50,334 nt of DNA from an uncultured Mycoplasmatota bacterium (GTDB lineage: Bacteria; Bacillota_I; Bacilli_A; RF39; UBA660): positions 1 through 50,334 of the forward strand of contig CAOKBR010000004.1 in NCBI GenBank assembly GCA_948466735.1, read 5' to 3'. Below are positions 33,958-43,200 of this stretch, one piece after another. A model generated the notes under the pieces. The model was not told the DNA's origin and did no database searches. It saw only the letters and a list, made by a program, of their open reading frames with translations. The number at the start of each line of letters is the position of its first letter. Position 1 is the first letter of the stretch. A program made the translations under genes and the position numbers.

Positions 33958-34092
33958 TCTAAAAATGTCAATAAAAATTTTTTTTCTAAATCCGTGTAGA
34001 TAATTAAATTACTTTCCAAGGATATAAATGGTGGGAAAAATCCGTCAAAAATATTTGCTAAGGAGGAATTGATGATGAATAGAAAATAAATA
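33944..34092 (+). repeat. Dispersed element, copy 1
   Basis: Aligned by eye to the minus strand of 48721-48879. The core 33991-34070 matches 48814-48735 at 74 of 80 positions without a gap; flanking parts match with small gaps, including the descending arm of the terminator on the left and about 20 bases on the right. In one frame both copies read LSKDI(N/S)GGKNPSKIFAKEEL. In this copy an AAGGAGG followed by ATGATG leads straight into a TAA after five codons. The rest of the 316-bp gap (34093-34230) holds only AT-rich DNA and the promoter of the next gene. Confidence 0.8.
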
Positions 34093-34174
34093 AAGCATTT
34101 TATAATAAGAAATAAGAGTATAGTTTAGATTATTATTTTTGTAAAATTTTACGTAAATTTTATCAAGTAAGCAA

Positions 34175-34203
34175 TTGTATTTTTAAAAATTGTTTGCTAT
34201 AAT
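34175..34203 (+). promoter_or_regulatory. Promoter of the anchored ART-like gene
   Basis: TTGTAT (34175-34180), 17-bp spacer, TATAAT (34198-34203). The two boxes lie in an imperfect inverted repeat (GCAATT ... AATTGTTTGC). Confidence 0.75.
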
Positions 34204-34230
34204 TATTTTAAGATAGAGTAGGTGATTGTG

Positions 34231-35532
34231 GTGAATATTAAAAATATTCTGCAAGATGATTTTGTTGTTAGCTTTCTTCATGAAGTATTAACTGATGAAA
34301 AAACGGCTAATGAACCATCTGTTGTTGCACCTAGTGGAGAGTTATATCGGACGAATCAATATATGATGTTAACCGTAATTGAATCATTAATTCGGTATCA
34401 AATTATCATGAAAGAAGATCAAGATACAAAACGTTTTTTAACTAATTTAAAACGTCAGTTTCATTATGTGCGTAATTATAAAGATATTATTTTACTTGCT
34501 AATTACTTAATTGCAGAAGAAGTTAGGAACAAATTGAATTTAAAAGAGATGGAAAGCAAGGAGAGCATTAGAAAAATTGTAGATTTCATTTATCATAATT
34601 ATATTGAAGAAGGATATTGTTTCCATGCTTTTCCTTCAACCTTTGTAATGGCTATTAATGAAGAGGGATTGTATCCTGAGAGAAGTTATGGTTCACTAGA
34701 TTTAATGAGGCAAGTCAATCAAATTTTTAAAGGATATCACTATAGCTTTTTTACTCAATTAGACCAACCTATTGCACCAGCGATATATATTACTGATAGC
34801 CCAGCAATGGCTTACTTTTATGGAATGCAAACACCTGAATATTTTTCTAAATTACTGGCAACATCCAATGCTTATCATGACGCTGAAAAATATGATTTTA
34901 ACGCTTATTATCGAAAAGATAAGCGTGCTTGTATGAAAAATGTGGAAAATTTTTGTAATGAATTAGCACTTCCTGTTAAAGAGAAAAGCGTGGTTATGCG
35001 TTATGTAATTGAAGAGTGGAATAATTTGGACGCTAGTATGATGGAACCTTGTGTTGCCTTTATTAAGCGAAGTGCCATTGGACGGAATCAATTAAAAGAA
35101 TACGATGTGATTTTAGAACAAGCGGGTAGTGAAGATATCGTTTATACAATTTCAAAAATTACCGAAAGTCGTTTTCCAAGAGATAAGCGATATACCAAAA
35201 TTTTACCATTTGAGTTTGACATTGTAAAAATGCCTAGTTATAATAAGATACTAAAACAAGAAGTTATTTTAGATACAATTGAAGAAGTAGTAAGTGTACA
35301 AGAAGAAGTGACATTAGAGAACTTAGTAGAAGATAATTTAGAGGTAAAAGAAAATCAACTTGTTGTTGAAAACGTTTCTAATAAAGTAGAAGAAGACTAT
35401 CAAAAGAATCAAAAGGTCAATTTAGGAAAAGCAAAGCCGCAAGCAGGATATGCTGATATTGTTGCCTTAACAGGATTATTTTGTATTACTTTAGGATTAA
35501 CCATTACTATTATTGTCAACTACTTTCATTGA
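34231..35532 (+). CDS. C-terminally anchored protein with ADP-ribosyltransferase-like pattern, unknown function
   Basis: About 433 residues; GTG 34231 (AGGTGAT upstream) is preferred, with GTG at 34222 and 34228 as alternatives. Residues 1-120 are helical. Residues 128-200 contain YCFHAFPS, then INEEGLYP, and IYITDSPAMAYFYG. This H... / ..I..EGL.. / ..IY(L/I)T(D)S..A..Y order resembles the His and Tyr strands of the KptA/PARP type (H-Y-E) ADP-ribosyltransferases; the third catalytic residue could not be fixed. A Glu/Val-rich linker (about 345-400) is followed by one hydrophobic helix at the extreme C-terminus (LTGLFCITLGLTITIIV), suggesting a tail anchor with the body in the cytosol. It sits between priA and fmt, where def is normally found. 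Confidence 0.6.
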   Translation: MNIKNILQDDFVVSFLHEVLTDEKTANEPSVVAPSGELYRTNQYMMLTVIESLIRYQIIMKEDQDTKRFLTNLKRQFHYVRNYKDIILLANYLIAEEVRNKLNLKEMESKESIRKIVDFIYHNYIEEGYCFHAFPSTFVMAINEEGLYPERSYGSLDLMRQVNQIFKGYHYSFFTQLDQPIAPAIYITDSPAMAYFYGMQTPEYFSKLLATSNAYHDAEKYDFNAYYRKDKRACMKNVENFCNELALPVKEKSVVMRYVIEEWNNLDASMMEPCVAFIKRSAIGRNQLKEYDVILEQAGSEDIVYTISKITESRFPRDKRYTKILPFEFDIVKMPSYNKILKQEVILDTIEEVVSVQEEVTLENLVEDNLEVKENQLVVENVSNKVEEDYQKNQKVNLGKAKPQAGYADIVALTGLFCITLGLTITIIVNYFH

Positions 35533-35547
35533 TAGAGGGGGTAAAAC

Positions 35548-36483
35548 ATGAATTTACGTATTGTATTTATGGGAACACCAGATTTTAGTGTTCCTGTTTT
35601 AAAAGGATTAATTGCTAATTACGAAGTAGCAATGGTTGTTTGTCAACCAGATAAAAAGGTTGGAAGAAAACAAGAAATTGTATATCCTCCAGTAAAAAAA
35701 ATAGCTCTTAGTCATCAAATTGAAGTGTTTCAACCAGAAAAGATTAGGAAAGATTACCAAAAAATTATTGATTGCAAACCAGATATTATTATCACTTGTG
35801 CCTATGGTCAAATTATTCCAAAAATTTTATTAGATGCACCAAAGTACAGATGTGTTAATGTCCACGCTTCTCTTTTGCCAAAGTTAAGGGGTGGAGCTCC
35901 TATTCATCATGCAATTATGGATGGATTAGAAAAAACAGGAATTACCATTATGTATATGGAAGAAAAGATGGATGCTGGGGATATTTTAGCGCAAAGAGAA
36001 ACAGAAATTATGGATAGTGATACCCTAGAAACACTACATGATCGTCTAAGTGTGATGGGATGTAGTCTTTTACTTGATACTTTGCCCGATTTAATTTTGG
36101 GAAAAATCACCCCGATTAAACAAGACGAAGAACAAGTGAGTTTTGGATATAATATAAAAAGAGAAGAGGAATTCATTGATTTTAATCGTCCAACAAGAGA
36201 GGTGTTTAATCATATTCGCGGACTTAACCCACATCCATCTTCTTACGCCCTACTAGAGGGGAAAGAAGTGAAACTATTTGAGGTGAAAATTTCACAAAAT
36301 CAAAGTAGAGGCATTCCAGGAGAGATTATTGATATTACCAAAAAATTTATGACGATTAAAACATTAGATGGTGCCATTGATTTATTTATCTTACAAAAAG
36401 AAGGTAAGAAAAAGATGAGTGTATTAGAATTTTTTAATGGAAATAAAAAAGAGGATTATATAGGAAAAGTATTTAATCAGTAG
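35548..36483 (+). CDS. fmt: Methionyl-tRNA formyltransferase
   Basis: Formylates initiator Met-tRNA using 10-formyl-tetrahydrofolate. 311 residues, normal length: RIVFMGTPDFSVPVL at the N-terminus, NVHASLLPKLRGGAPIHHAI near 108-127 containing the catalytic Asn-His, MDAGDIL near 145, and the C-terminal OB-like domain (about 205-305) with GLNPHPSSYA. GAGGGGG precedes ATG 35548. It is followed after ten bases by the SDR gene. Confidence 0.97.
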   Translation: MNLRIVFMGTPDFSVPVLKGLIANYEVAMVVCQPDKKVGRKQEIVYPPVKKIALSHQIEVFQPEKIRKDYQKIIDCKPDIIITCAYGQIIPKILLDAPKYRCVNVHASLLPKLRGGAPIHHAIMDGLEKTGITIMYMEEKMDAGDILAQRETEIMDSDTLETLHDRLSVMGCSLLLDTLPDLILGKITPIKQDEEQVSFGYNIKREEEFIDFNRPTREVFNHIRGLNPHPSSYALLEGKEVKLFEVKISQNQSRGIPGEIIDITKKFMTIKTLDGAIDLFILQKEGKKKMSVLEFFNGNKKEDYIGKVFNQ

Positions 36484-36493
36484 GGAGAGTTGT

Positions 36494-37294
36494 ATGCAAA
36501 CAGTAGTAATCACAGGTAGTGCTAGAGGCTTTGGGTTAGAAATGCTAAAATTATTTCGAAAAGAAAACTATCATGTTGTATTGTGCGATGTTTCTAATGA
36601 GCATTTAAACAATGCAAAAGTAGAGTTAGATAGGATTGATGGTAAGGGAAAGGTATTAGCTTATTTAGTTGATGTAACAAAGGAAGTACAAATTAGAGAT
36701 TGTATTCAAAAGACCTTAAGTGAAACGGGAAGTATTGATATATGGATTAATAATGCGGGTGTGAATCAACCAAATGTAGCGTTATTTGAATTAGAAGAGT
36801 CTACCATTGATTGCGTAATTGATGTTAATTTAAAAGGAACGATTCTATGTTCTAAGTTAGTAATCCCAGTAATGCTAAAACAAAAACATGGACAAATTTA
36901 TAATGTAGAAGGACATGGAAGTAATAATGCTAAGATTACGGGATTATCCTTATATGGTACGACAAAACGAGCGGTAACTTATTTTACAGAAGCTCTAGCA
37001 TATGAAGCTAAGGAGTTAGAATTACCCATTCAAGTAGGAAAAATTGCACCTGGAATTATGATTACTAATTTTATTCATACAGCTTTAGGGGATGGAAGTA
37101 GTATTGAATTAGATGAAAAAACGAAGCGGGTTTATAATATTTTGGGAGATTATCCTTCTACCGTAGCAAAATTTATGGTAAGGAAAATCATCAACAACGA
37201 TAAAAATAAAGTAAAATTTACATGGTTAACAAATAAAAAAGCAGCATGGCGCTTTATGACATCGTGGTGCAAAAGAAGAAATTTCTTTAAATAG
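36494..37294 (+). CDS. Short-chain dehydrogenase/reductase
   Basis: 266 residues: TGSARGFG (NAD(P)-binding TGxxxGxG) at 7-14, CDVSNEH acidic turn near 32, NNAGVNQPN near 93-101, and the catalytic YGTTK (Tyr-x-x-x-Lys) near 155-159. The Ser usually about 13 residues before the Tyr falls in EGHGSNNAKITGLSLYG, so the active-site triad is plausible. The substrate is unknown; the position between fmt and the Wzt/Wzm genes allows a role in sugar or lipid precursor synthesis, but a terminator separates it from the ABC genes. Confidence 0.88.
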   Translation: MQTVVITGSARGFGLEMLKLFRKENYHVVLCDVSNEHLNNAKVELDRIDGKGKVLAYLVDVTKEVQIRDCIQKTLSETGSIDIWINNAGVNQPNVALFELEESTIDCVIDVNLKGTILCSKLVIPVMLKQKHGQIYNVEGHGSNNAKITGLSLYGTTKRAVTYFTEALAYEAKELELPIQVGKIAPGIMITNFIHTALGDGSSIELDEKTKRVYNILGDYPSTVAKFMVRKIINNDKNKVKFTWLTNKKAAWRFMTSWCKRRNFFK

Positions 37295-37411
37295 GCGAAA
37301 ATATCGGTATTAAAAACGTGTAATTTCTAGAGGAAAATACTAGAAAAATTAAAAATTAGTGAATTTAGTATTGATTTTTTGTATCTTGTTTTAAATTAAA
37401 TAGTTACCATG

Positions 37412-37438
37412 GGCTGTTAAAAATTTACACAGCCTTTT
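37412..37438 (+). terminator. Rho-independent terminator after the SDR gene
   Basis: GGCTGT pairs with ACAGCC, 11-nt loop, then TTTT. Confidence 0.75.
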
Positions 37439-37455
37439 AAATGTATCAATCTTTT

Positions 37456-37484
37456 TTGCAATTTTATATGAATTTTGCTATAAT
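37456..37484 (+). promoter_or_regulatory. Promoter of the second polysaccharide locus
   Basis: TTGCAA (37456-37461), 17-bp spacer, TATAAT (37479-37484), 20 bp before the chosen start. Confidence 0.78.
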
Positions 37485-37503
37485 GACCTTGGAAGGTGTA
37501 GCA

Positions 37504-38247
37504 ATGAAAAAAACGAATGAATTAGCAATTGAAGTAAGTCATGTTTATAAAACATTTAAGCAATATTATGATAAAGCCAATACCCTAAAAGAAAAATTGT
37601 TGTTCTTTAAAAAAAGAAGTGGAAATGATTGCTTAAAAATATTAAATGATATCAATATTACCATTAGTAAAGGTGAATCTGTGGCATTAATTGGTACTAA
37701 TGGTAGTGGAAAAAGTACACTATTAAAATTGATGACTAAGATAATTTATCCTAATTCTGGAAAGATAATTGTCAATGGAAAAGTAGCTTCCTTACTAGAG
37801 TTAGGAGCAGGGTTTCATCCTGATTTCTCAGGGCGAGAAAACATTTATTTTAATGCATCTATTTTTGGTATGACAAAACAACAAATTGATAATAGAATTG
37901 ATGATATTATTGCTTTTTCAGAGCTAGAAGATTTTATTGATAATCCCGTTAGGACTTATTCATCAGGAATGTACATGCGCCTAGCATTTGCAGTAGCGAT
38001 TAATGTTTCAGCTGATATTTTATTAATTGATGAAATTTTAGCTGTAGGGGATCAACACTTTCAAGAAAAATGTTTTGCTAAGATTAAGCAGTTAAAAAAG
38101 GAAGGAAAAACCATTGTTTTTGTATCCCATTCGATGGAACAAGTCAACGAATTTTGTGATCGAGCAGTATGGTTATATAAAGGTAGTGTAAAAAAAATTG
38201 GCGCAACAAAAGAAGTATGCGATGAATATTTGAAAGTATGTGGGTGA
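37504..38247 (+). CDS. Polysaccharide ABC exporter, ATP-binding subunit (Wzt/TagH type)
   Basis: 247 residues from ATG 37504 (GGAAGGTG upstream; the longer frame to 37441 starts inside the promoter). Walker A ALIGTNGSGKSTLL near 61-74, Q-loop region with ASLLELGAGFHPDFSGREN, the hallmark of polysaccharide and teichoic-acid exporters, signature YSSGMYMRLAFAVA near 157-170, Walker B ILLIDEILAVGD near 177. It powers export of undecaprenyl-linked polymer across the membrane together with the next gene. The C-terminal chain-length domain of some Wzt proteins is absent. Confidence 0.93.
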   Translation: MKKTNELAIEVSHVYKTFKQYYDKANTLKEKLLFFKKRSGNDCLKILNDINITISKGESVALIGTNGSGKSTLLKLMTKIIYPNSGKIIVNGKVASLLELGAGFHPDFSGRENIYFNASIFGMTKQQIDNRIDDIIAFSELEDFIDNPVRTYSSGMYMRLAFAVAINVSADILLIDEILAVGDQHFQEKCFAKIKQLKKEGKTIVFVSHSMEQVNEFCDRAVWLYKGSVKKIGATKEVCDEYLKVCG

Positions 38248-38253
38248 TGGACT

Positions 38254-39027
38254 TTGAAATTAATAAAAGATTTGTATCAATATCGAGAATTATTAAAAAC
38301 GAATATAAAAAAGGAAATTCGGGGAAAATATAAAGGAGCATGGTTAGGGGTTTTATGGTCATTTCTAAATCCTTTATTGATGCTTGCTGTATATGCGATT
38401 ATCTTTCCTTTAATTTTAAAAAATGATATTCCCCATTACACGATGTTTTTGTTTACTGCCATGATGCCATGGAACTTCTTTACTTCAACTGTTAATGGAT
38501 GTTCTTATTCGATTATTGCATCAGGAAATATTATTAAAAAAGTATATTTTCCAAGAGAGATTCTTCCCATTTCGATAGTATTATCCAATACGGTAAATTT
38601 TTTAATTACTTGTATCATCATGGTCGTGTTTCTTCTATTATCAGGAGTAGGAATTACACCTTATATTTTGCTATTTCCAGTAATTTTAATTATTCAAGAA
38701 GTATTACTTTTTGGAATATCTTTTATCTTATCAGCAGTAACAGTGTATGCTAGAGATGTAGAACACATTGTAAATGTTGGTTTAATGGCTCTATTTTATG
38801 GAACACCTATAGTATACTCTTTATCGATGATTCCAATAGAGTTTAGAAAATTTATCTTTTTAAATCCAATGACATCGATTATCGAAGGATATCGTTCGAT
38901 TTTGTTTTATCATACATGGCCAAACTTTATGCATTTAGGAATCGTATTTATCGTATCTATTTTAATCTTTATTGTAGGACTATTTATTTTTAGAAAATTA
39001 GAAAAAGGATTTGCGGAAGAACTATAA
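38254..39027 (+). CDS. Polysaccharide ABC exporter, permease subunit (Wzm/TagG type)
   Basis: 257 residues, TTG start at 38254 six bases after the ATPase gene. N-terminal YRELLKTNIKKEIRGKYKGAWLGVLW is the conserved amphipathic start of ABC-2 polysaccharide permeases, followed by six membrane helices (about 33-55, 63-85, 104-130, 140-162, 168-190, 225-247) and the LNPMTSIIEGYRSI motif near 205. It forms the channel with the Wzt subunit. Confidence 0.93.
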   Translation: MKLIKDLYQYRELLKTNIKKEIRGKYKGAWLGVLWSFLNPLLMLAVYAIIFPLILKNDIPHYTMFLFTAMMPWNFFTSTVNGCSYSIIASGNIIKKVYFPREILPISIVLSNTVNFLITCIIMVVFLLLSGVGITPYILLFPVILIIQEVLLFGISFILSAVTVYARDVEHIVNVGLMALFYGTPIVYSLSMIPIEFRKFIFLNPMTSIIEGYRSILFYHTWPNFMHLGIVFIVSILIFIVGLFIFRKLEKGFAEEL

Positions 39028-39051
39028 TAAAAAAGAGGAAAGGAGTATTAT

Positions 39052-40206
39052 ATGAACTATTTTGTGAAGCTGGGAGAATCTTATAGTTATTTATTGTACG
39101 ATTTTGCAAGATGGTTAATCGATGAACAAATTCGCCTTGGGAATGATACACTATATTTTTGTACACGTGAAGGAGAATTTTTTAAACAAGTTGTAGATTC
39201 TATTAATACAACATCATTGAAAACGGTATTACTTGAAGTTAGTAGAATGTCTACGTTTGCAGCTTCATTGGAAACTCCTTCCATAAAATCATTTGAGCGA
39301 CTTTGGAGACAGTATACTCAAACAATGGAAGCATTTTTTAAGACATTAGATTTTTCAATAGAAAAAGTAGAAAAAATTTTAAACAAGTATAACTTAAATC
39401 GATATACTGTTATACAACTAGAAAACGATTCTATTAGACAATTTTTTTTAGATAAAACATTAGAAAATTTGTTAACACAGCACATTATAAAGAAAAAAGG
39501 GGAGCTTTTAACATACTTAGATAGTGTTGGTATTAATCAAAACAACAAGACAATAGCAATCGTTGACATTGGATGGAGAGGGAGTATTCAAGATAATTTA
39601 GCCCATCTATTATCCAAAACTACTATTTTAGGATATTATTTTGGATTAGCAAAGTTTATAAATGAACAACCACCTAATACAAAAAAAATAGGATATCTAA
39701 ACCAATTATCGTGTGGGGTAAAATTTTTAACTTATGTGCCTATATGGGAAATGCTATTTAATAGTCCAAATGGTAGCGTTATTTCTTATCAAATATCTCC
39801 GTTAAAAGTTAACAAAAAAATAAAAATAGAAGAAAATGCAGTATTTGAAAAATGTACTAGATATGTCCAGCAAGGAATATTAAAAAAAGTGAATTTATAT
39901 CAAAATGAAGAGAAAAATCCAAAAAGAATTATTAAAATATTAAAAAAAATTTATTTACATCCCAACAAAAAACTTGTACGGATGTACTTTACCTTAGTTC
40001 ATAATGAAGAATTTGGTAAAGGTAAAGACTTGGAAATATCTTTAGAAAAAATCCCGCTAAAATTAGTTCTTAGCAGCGTCATTTTTAAAAAAAAGCGAAT
40101 ATTATTAAAAAATATTTTATTTCAGTCTACTTGGCTATATGGGTTGTTAACAAATGAAAATTTATCTTTTGTTAATTACTATTTTGATTATAGATTATTT
40201 AAATAA
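39052..40206 (+). CDS. Stand-alone copy of the C-terminal domain of COG5610-type proteins
   Basis: 384 residues, no membrane helix. The first 180 residues match, in order and spacing, the C-terminal domain of the next gene: YFCTREGEF with Arg39-Glu40, VSR with Arg65, and VDIGWRGS with Asp172, against LARDAYL, VSR and FDIGYSGR there (Arg-to-SR spacing 26 versus 28, Arg-to-Asp 133 versus 134). The charged residues at fixed distances suggest an active site. Such domains occur in polysaccharide loci of many bacteria, usually fused to a HAD or glycosyltransferase; their reaction is not known to me. The C-terminal 200 residues are basic and helical. AGGAG precedes ATG 39052. Confidence 0.65.
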   Translation: MNYFVKLGESYSYLLYDFARWLIDEQIRLGNDTLYFCTREGEFFKQVVDSINTTSLKTVLLEVSRMSTFAASLETPSIKSFERLWRQYTQTMEAFFKTLDFSIEKVEKILNKYNLNRYTVIQLENDSIRQFFLDKTLENLLTQHIIKKKGELLTYLDSVGINQNNKTIAIVDIGWRGSIQDNLAHLLSKTTILGYYFGLAKFINEQPPNTKKIGYLNQLSCGVKFLTYVPIWEMLFNSPNGSVISYQISPLKVNKKIKIEENAVFEKCTRYVQQGILKKVNLYQNEEKNPKRIIKILKKIYLHPNKKLVRMYFTLVHNEEFGKGKDLEISLEKIPLKLVLSSVIFKKKRILLKNILFQSTWLYGLLTNENLSFVNYYFDYRLFK

Positions 40207-40255
40207 TATTGTAAAGAAAGAAGAAACAACTTAAGTTTTGAAGAGGAAATTTAAA

Positions 40256-43200
40256 ATGTTAAAGAAAATATCTATTATTATCCCTGTTTATAACACGGAA
40301 AAATATATCCGTAAGTGTTTAGAAAGTATAATACAGCAAACTTATTCGAATTTAGAAATTATTGTAGTAGATGATTGTACTAAGGATCATGCGATTGAAA
40401 TTGTAGAAGAGTATCGGAAAAATGATAATCGTATAAAAATAATTCACAATGCTAAAAATTTAGGATTATTTCATACTAGAATAGAAGGAATAAAACAAGC
40501 GACAGGAGATTATATTGCTTTTGTGGATAGTGATGATTTTCTTAATTTAGATTATTATCGTATTTTAATAGATAAAATGGAAGATACTAATGCTGATATT
40601 GTCTATTCTACTACAGTTATAACATATGAACACAAACGTTATATTCATCAATTAGCAGAAGAAAATTTACCAAATCAGTTAGAAAATGAAAAAATTTTTG
40701 AATCATTATTAAAACAAAATGGTTTGAATTTTTCCTGGCATACTGTTTGGAACAAATTATATAAAATGGATTTATGGAAAAAAACATTGAATGAATATGA
40801 AAAAATACAAGGTCATCTTATTCAAACGGAAGATATAGCATTTACTATTCCCATTTTCTATTTTGCAAAAAAAATTGTAAAAGCAGAACATGCGTATCAC
40901 TTTTATGTAAAAAATGAGAATGCTTCTACAAATAATACGACTAGTGAAAAGATATATAAAAATTTATCAGATATTATCAAAGTATTCAATTTTATAAATG
41001 AATTTATAAAAGAAAAAGGTTTAGATAAGTATTTAAATGATATAGAAGCTTGGAAAAAGCAATTATCGATAAGTTATTATAAGCAAATAAAAAAAATAAA
41101 AGATAATGCTAATGCATATAAAAAACTAGAGGAGTTAGACAAGGATTATAAAAATCAGGAACGACCTATGGATCAATATTACTATAGTATACAAGTCCCA
41201 TTTAATGATACTTTAGATAAAGTGAAAAATAAAATTATTGATTCAGGTTGTAAAGTGGTAAGTTTTGATATTTTTGATACTTTATTATTACGTCCTTTTG
41301 CGAGTCCTACTGATTTATTTATTTTAATGAATGACTATTTTCGTCAATTGTTAAAACAAAACACACCAACACGTTTTTCTACAATTAGAGTAGAAGCAGA
41401 ACAATTGGCAAGAGATAAGGCTTATAAAGAGAATAAAGAAGAAATTACTATTGATGAAATTTATCAGCAGTTACACGAAAAATATTCAATTGATGAAAAA
41501 ATTTGTAAACAATTAAAGGAAAAAGAAATAAACTTAGAAATTAAATATAGTAAACCACGAAAAACAGCAAGAGAATTATACCAATTAGCAAAATACTTAA
41601 ATAAACAAGTGTGCTTTACTTCAGATATGTATTTAACTGAAGATACAATTAGAAAAATGCTTTCTAAAAATGGTTATGCTATGGACAATTTGTATTTATC
41701 TTGTGTACAGCAAAAAACAAAATCAAAAGGAACGTTGTATGATTTAGTTGTTAAAGATTTAAATGTTTCTTATAAAGAAATAGTGCATATTGGAGATAAT
41801 TATCAAAGTGATTATACAATGTCTAACAAAAAGGGAATGATAGGAATCTACTTTCCAAAAACGTATGATGTTTTTCGCAATCAAACAGAGGTTGAGACCA
41901 ATGATTGTGGAAATATTTTACATGACATTTATTTTACACCTCATGATAGCAATATGTCTTATTCATTTTTAGGTATTAGGACAATGGAAGCAATGGTTGC
42001 TAATAAATTTTTTGATAATCCATATGTTTCTTTTCACCCAGAAAGTGATTTTAATGGAAACCCTTATTTTATTGGATATTATGCTTTAGGAATGCATGTT
42101 TATGGCGTGGTGGAGTATTTAAACAAGTTAGTAGAAGAAAATAATTATGATACTATTGCTTTTTTAGCAAGAGATGCTTATTTAATAAAAAATTGTTTTG
42201 ATTTATATCAAAAAGATAATAAAAAATTGAATAGTGTTTATAGTTATGTATCAAGAAAATCATTGATGCCGTTGGTAATTCAAAATGAATTAGATTGGTT
42301 TAGAGTTCCTTACTGTGGTATAACGATTCAAAAATATAATCCTATTAGAATGTATAAAATGTTTGAAGTTATACTAGATGAATTGGATATTGCAACTACG
42401 TGTAAAAAGTTAAAGATAGATGCTAATGCCTATTTTTCTAATTCGTTAGAGTATGAATCTTTTGTAAGAAAGGTATTGATTCCTCATACTAATATAGATA
42501 AATTAAAAGATTATAGAAAAAGAATGAGGCAATACTTTATGGGAGAATATAAAGGGAATACTTTAGCTTTCGATATTGGATATAGTGGTAGACCTGAGTA
42601 TATTCTCTCAAAATTATTAGAGAAACCAATATCAGCTTGTTTTATTCATATTAATGATGATCAGGCAATGGAATTTGAAAAACTTGGAAATTTTAAGATA
42701 CATTCTTTTTATGATTTTAAGCCAACTATTACAGGAGGAATAAGAGAACACTATTTTTCTTCAACAGACGGTAGTTGTACTGGATATGACTTAGGGGAAA
42801 AAGAAATAAAACCAATTTTTAGAGAAAATAATATGGATTATACACAATTGCAAGTAATTCATTTATTACAGAAAGGCTGTATTGATTTTATGCAAGATAT
42901 GGTAAATACTTTTGAAAAAATAAATTTGCCATATCGAAGAAGTGATATATCTTTACCATTAGAATATTATACACATTATTCAAAACCAGTAGATAAACAA
43001 ATTTTTTCTACAACAAGTTTTGAAGATGATATGAATATTGGTGTTGATAGTATTGAAAAATGGTGGCCAACTTACGTGGTGAATGGAAGAAAAGATTTGT
43101 TACAAGATAAAATTAAAATTAAATCGCGTTATAAGCGAGCATTATATTATTTATTGTTTGAGCCATATCAATTTAAAGATAAGGTATATAATAACTTGGA

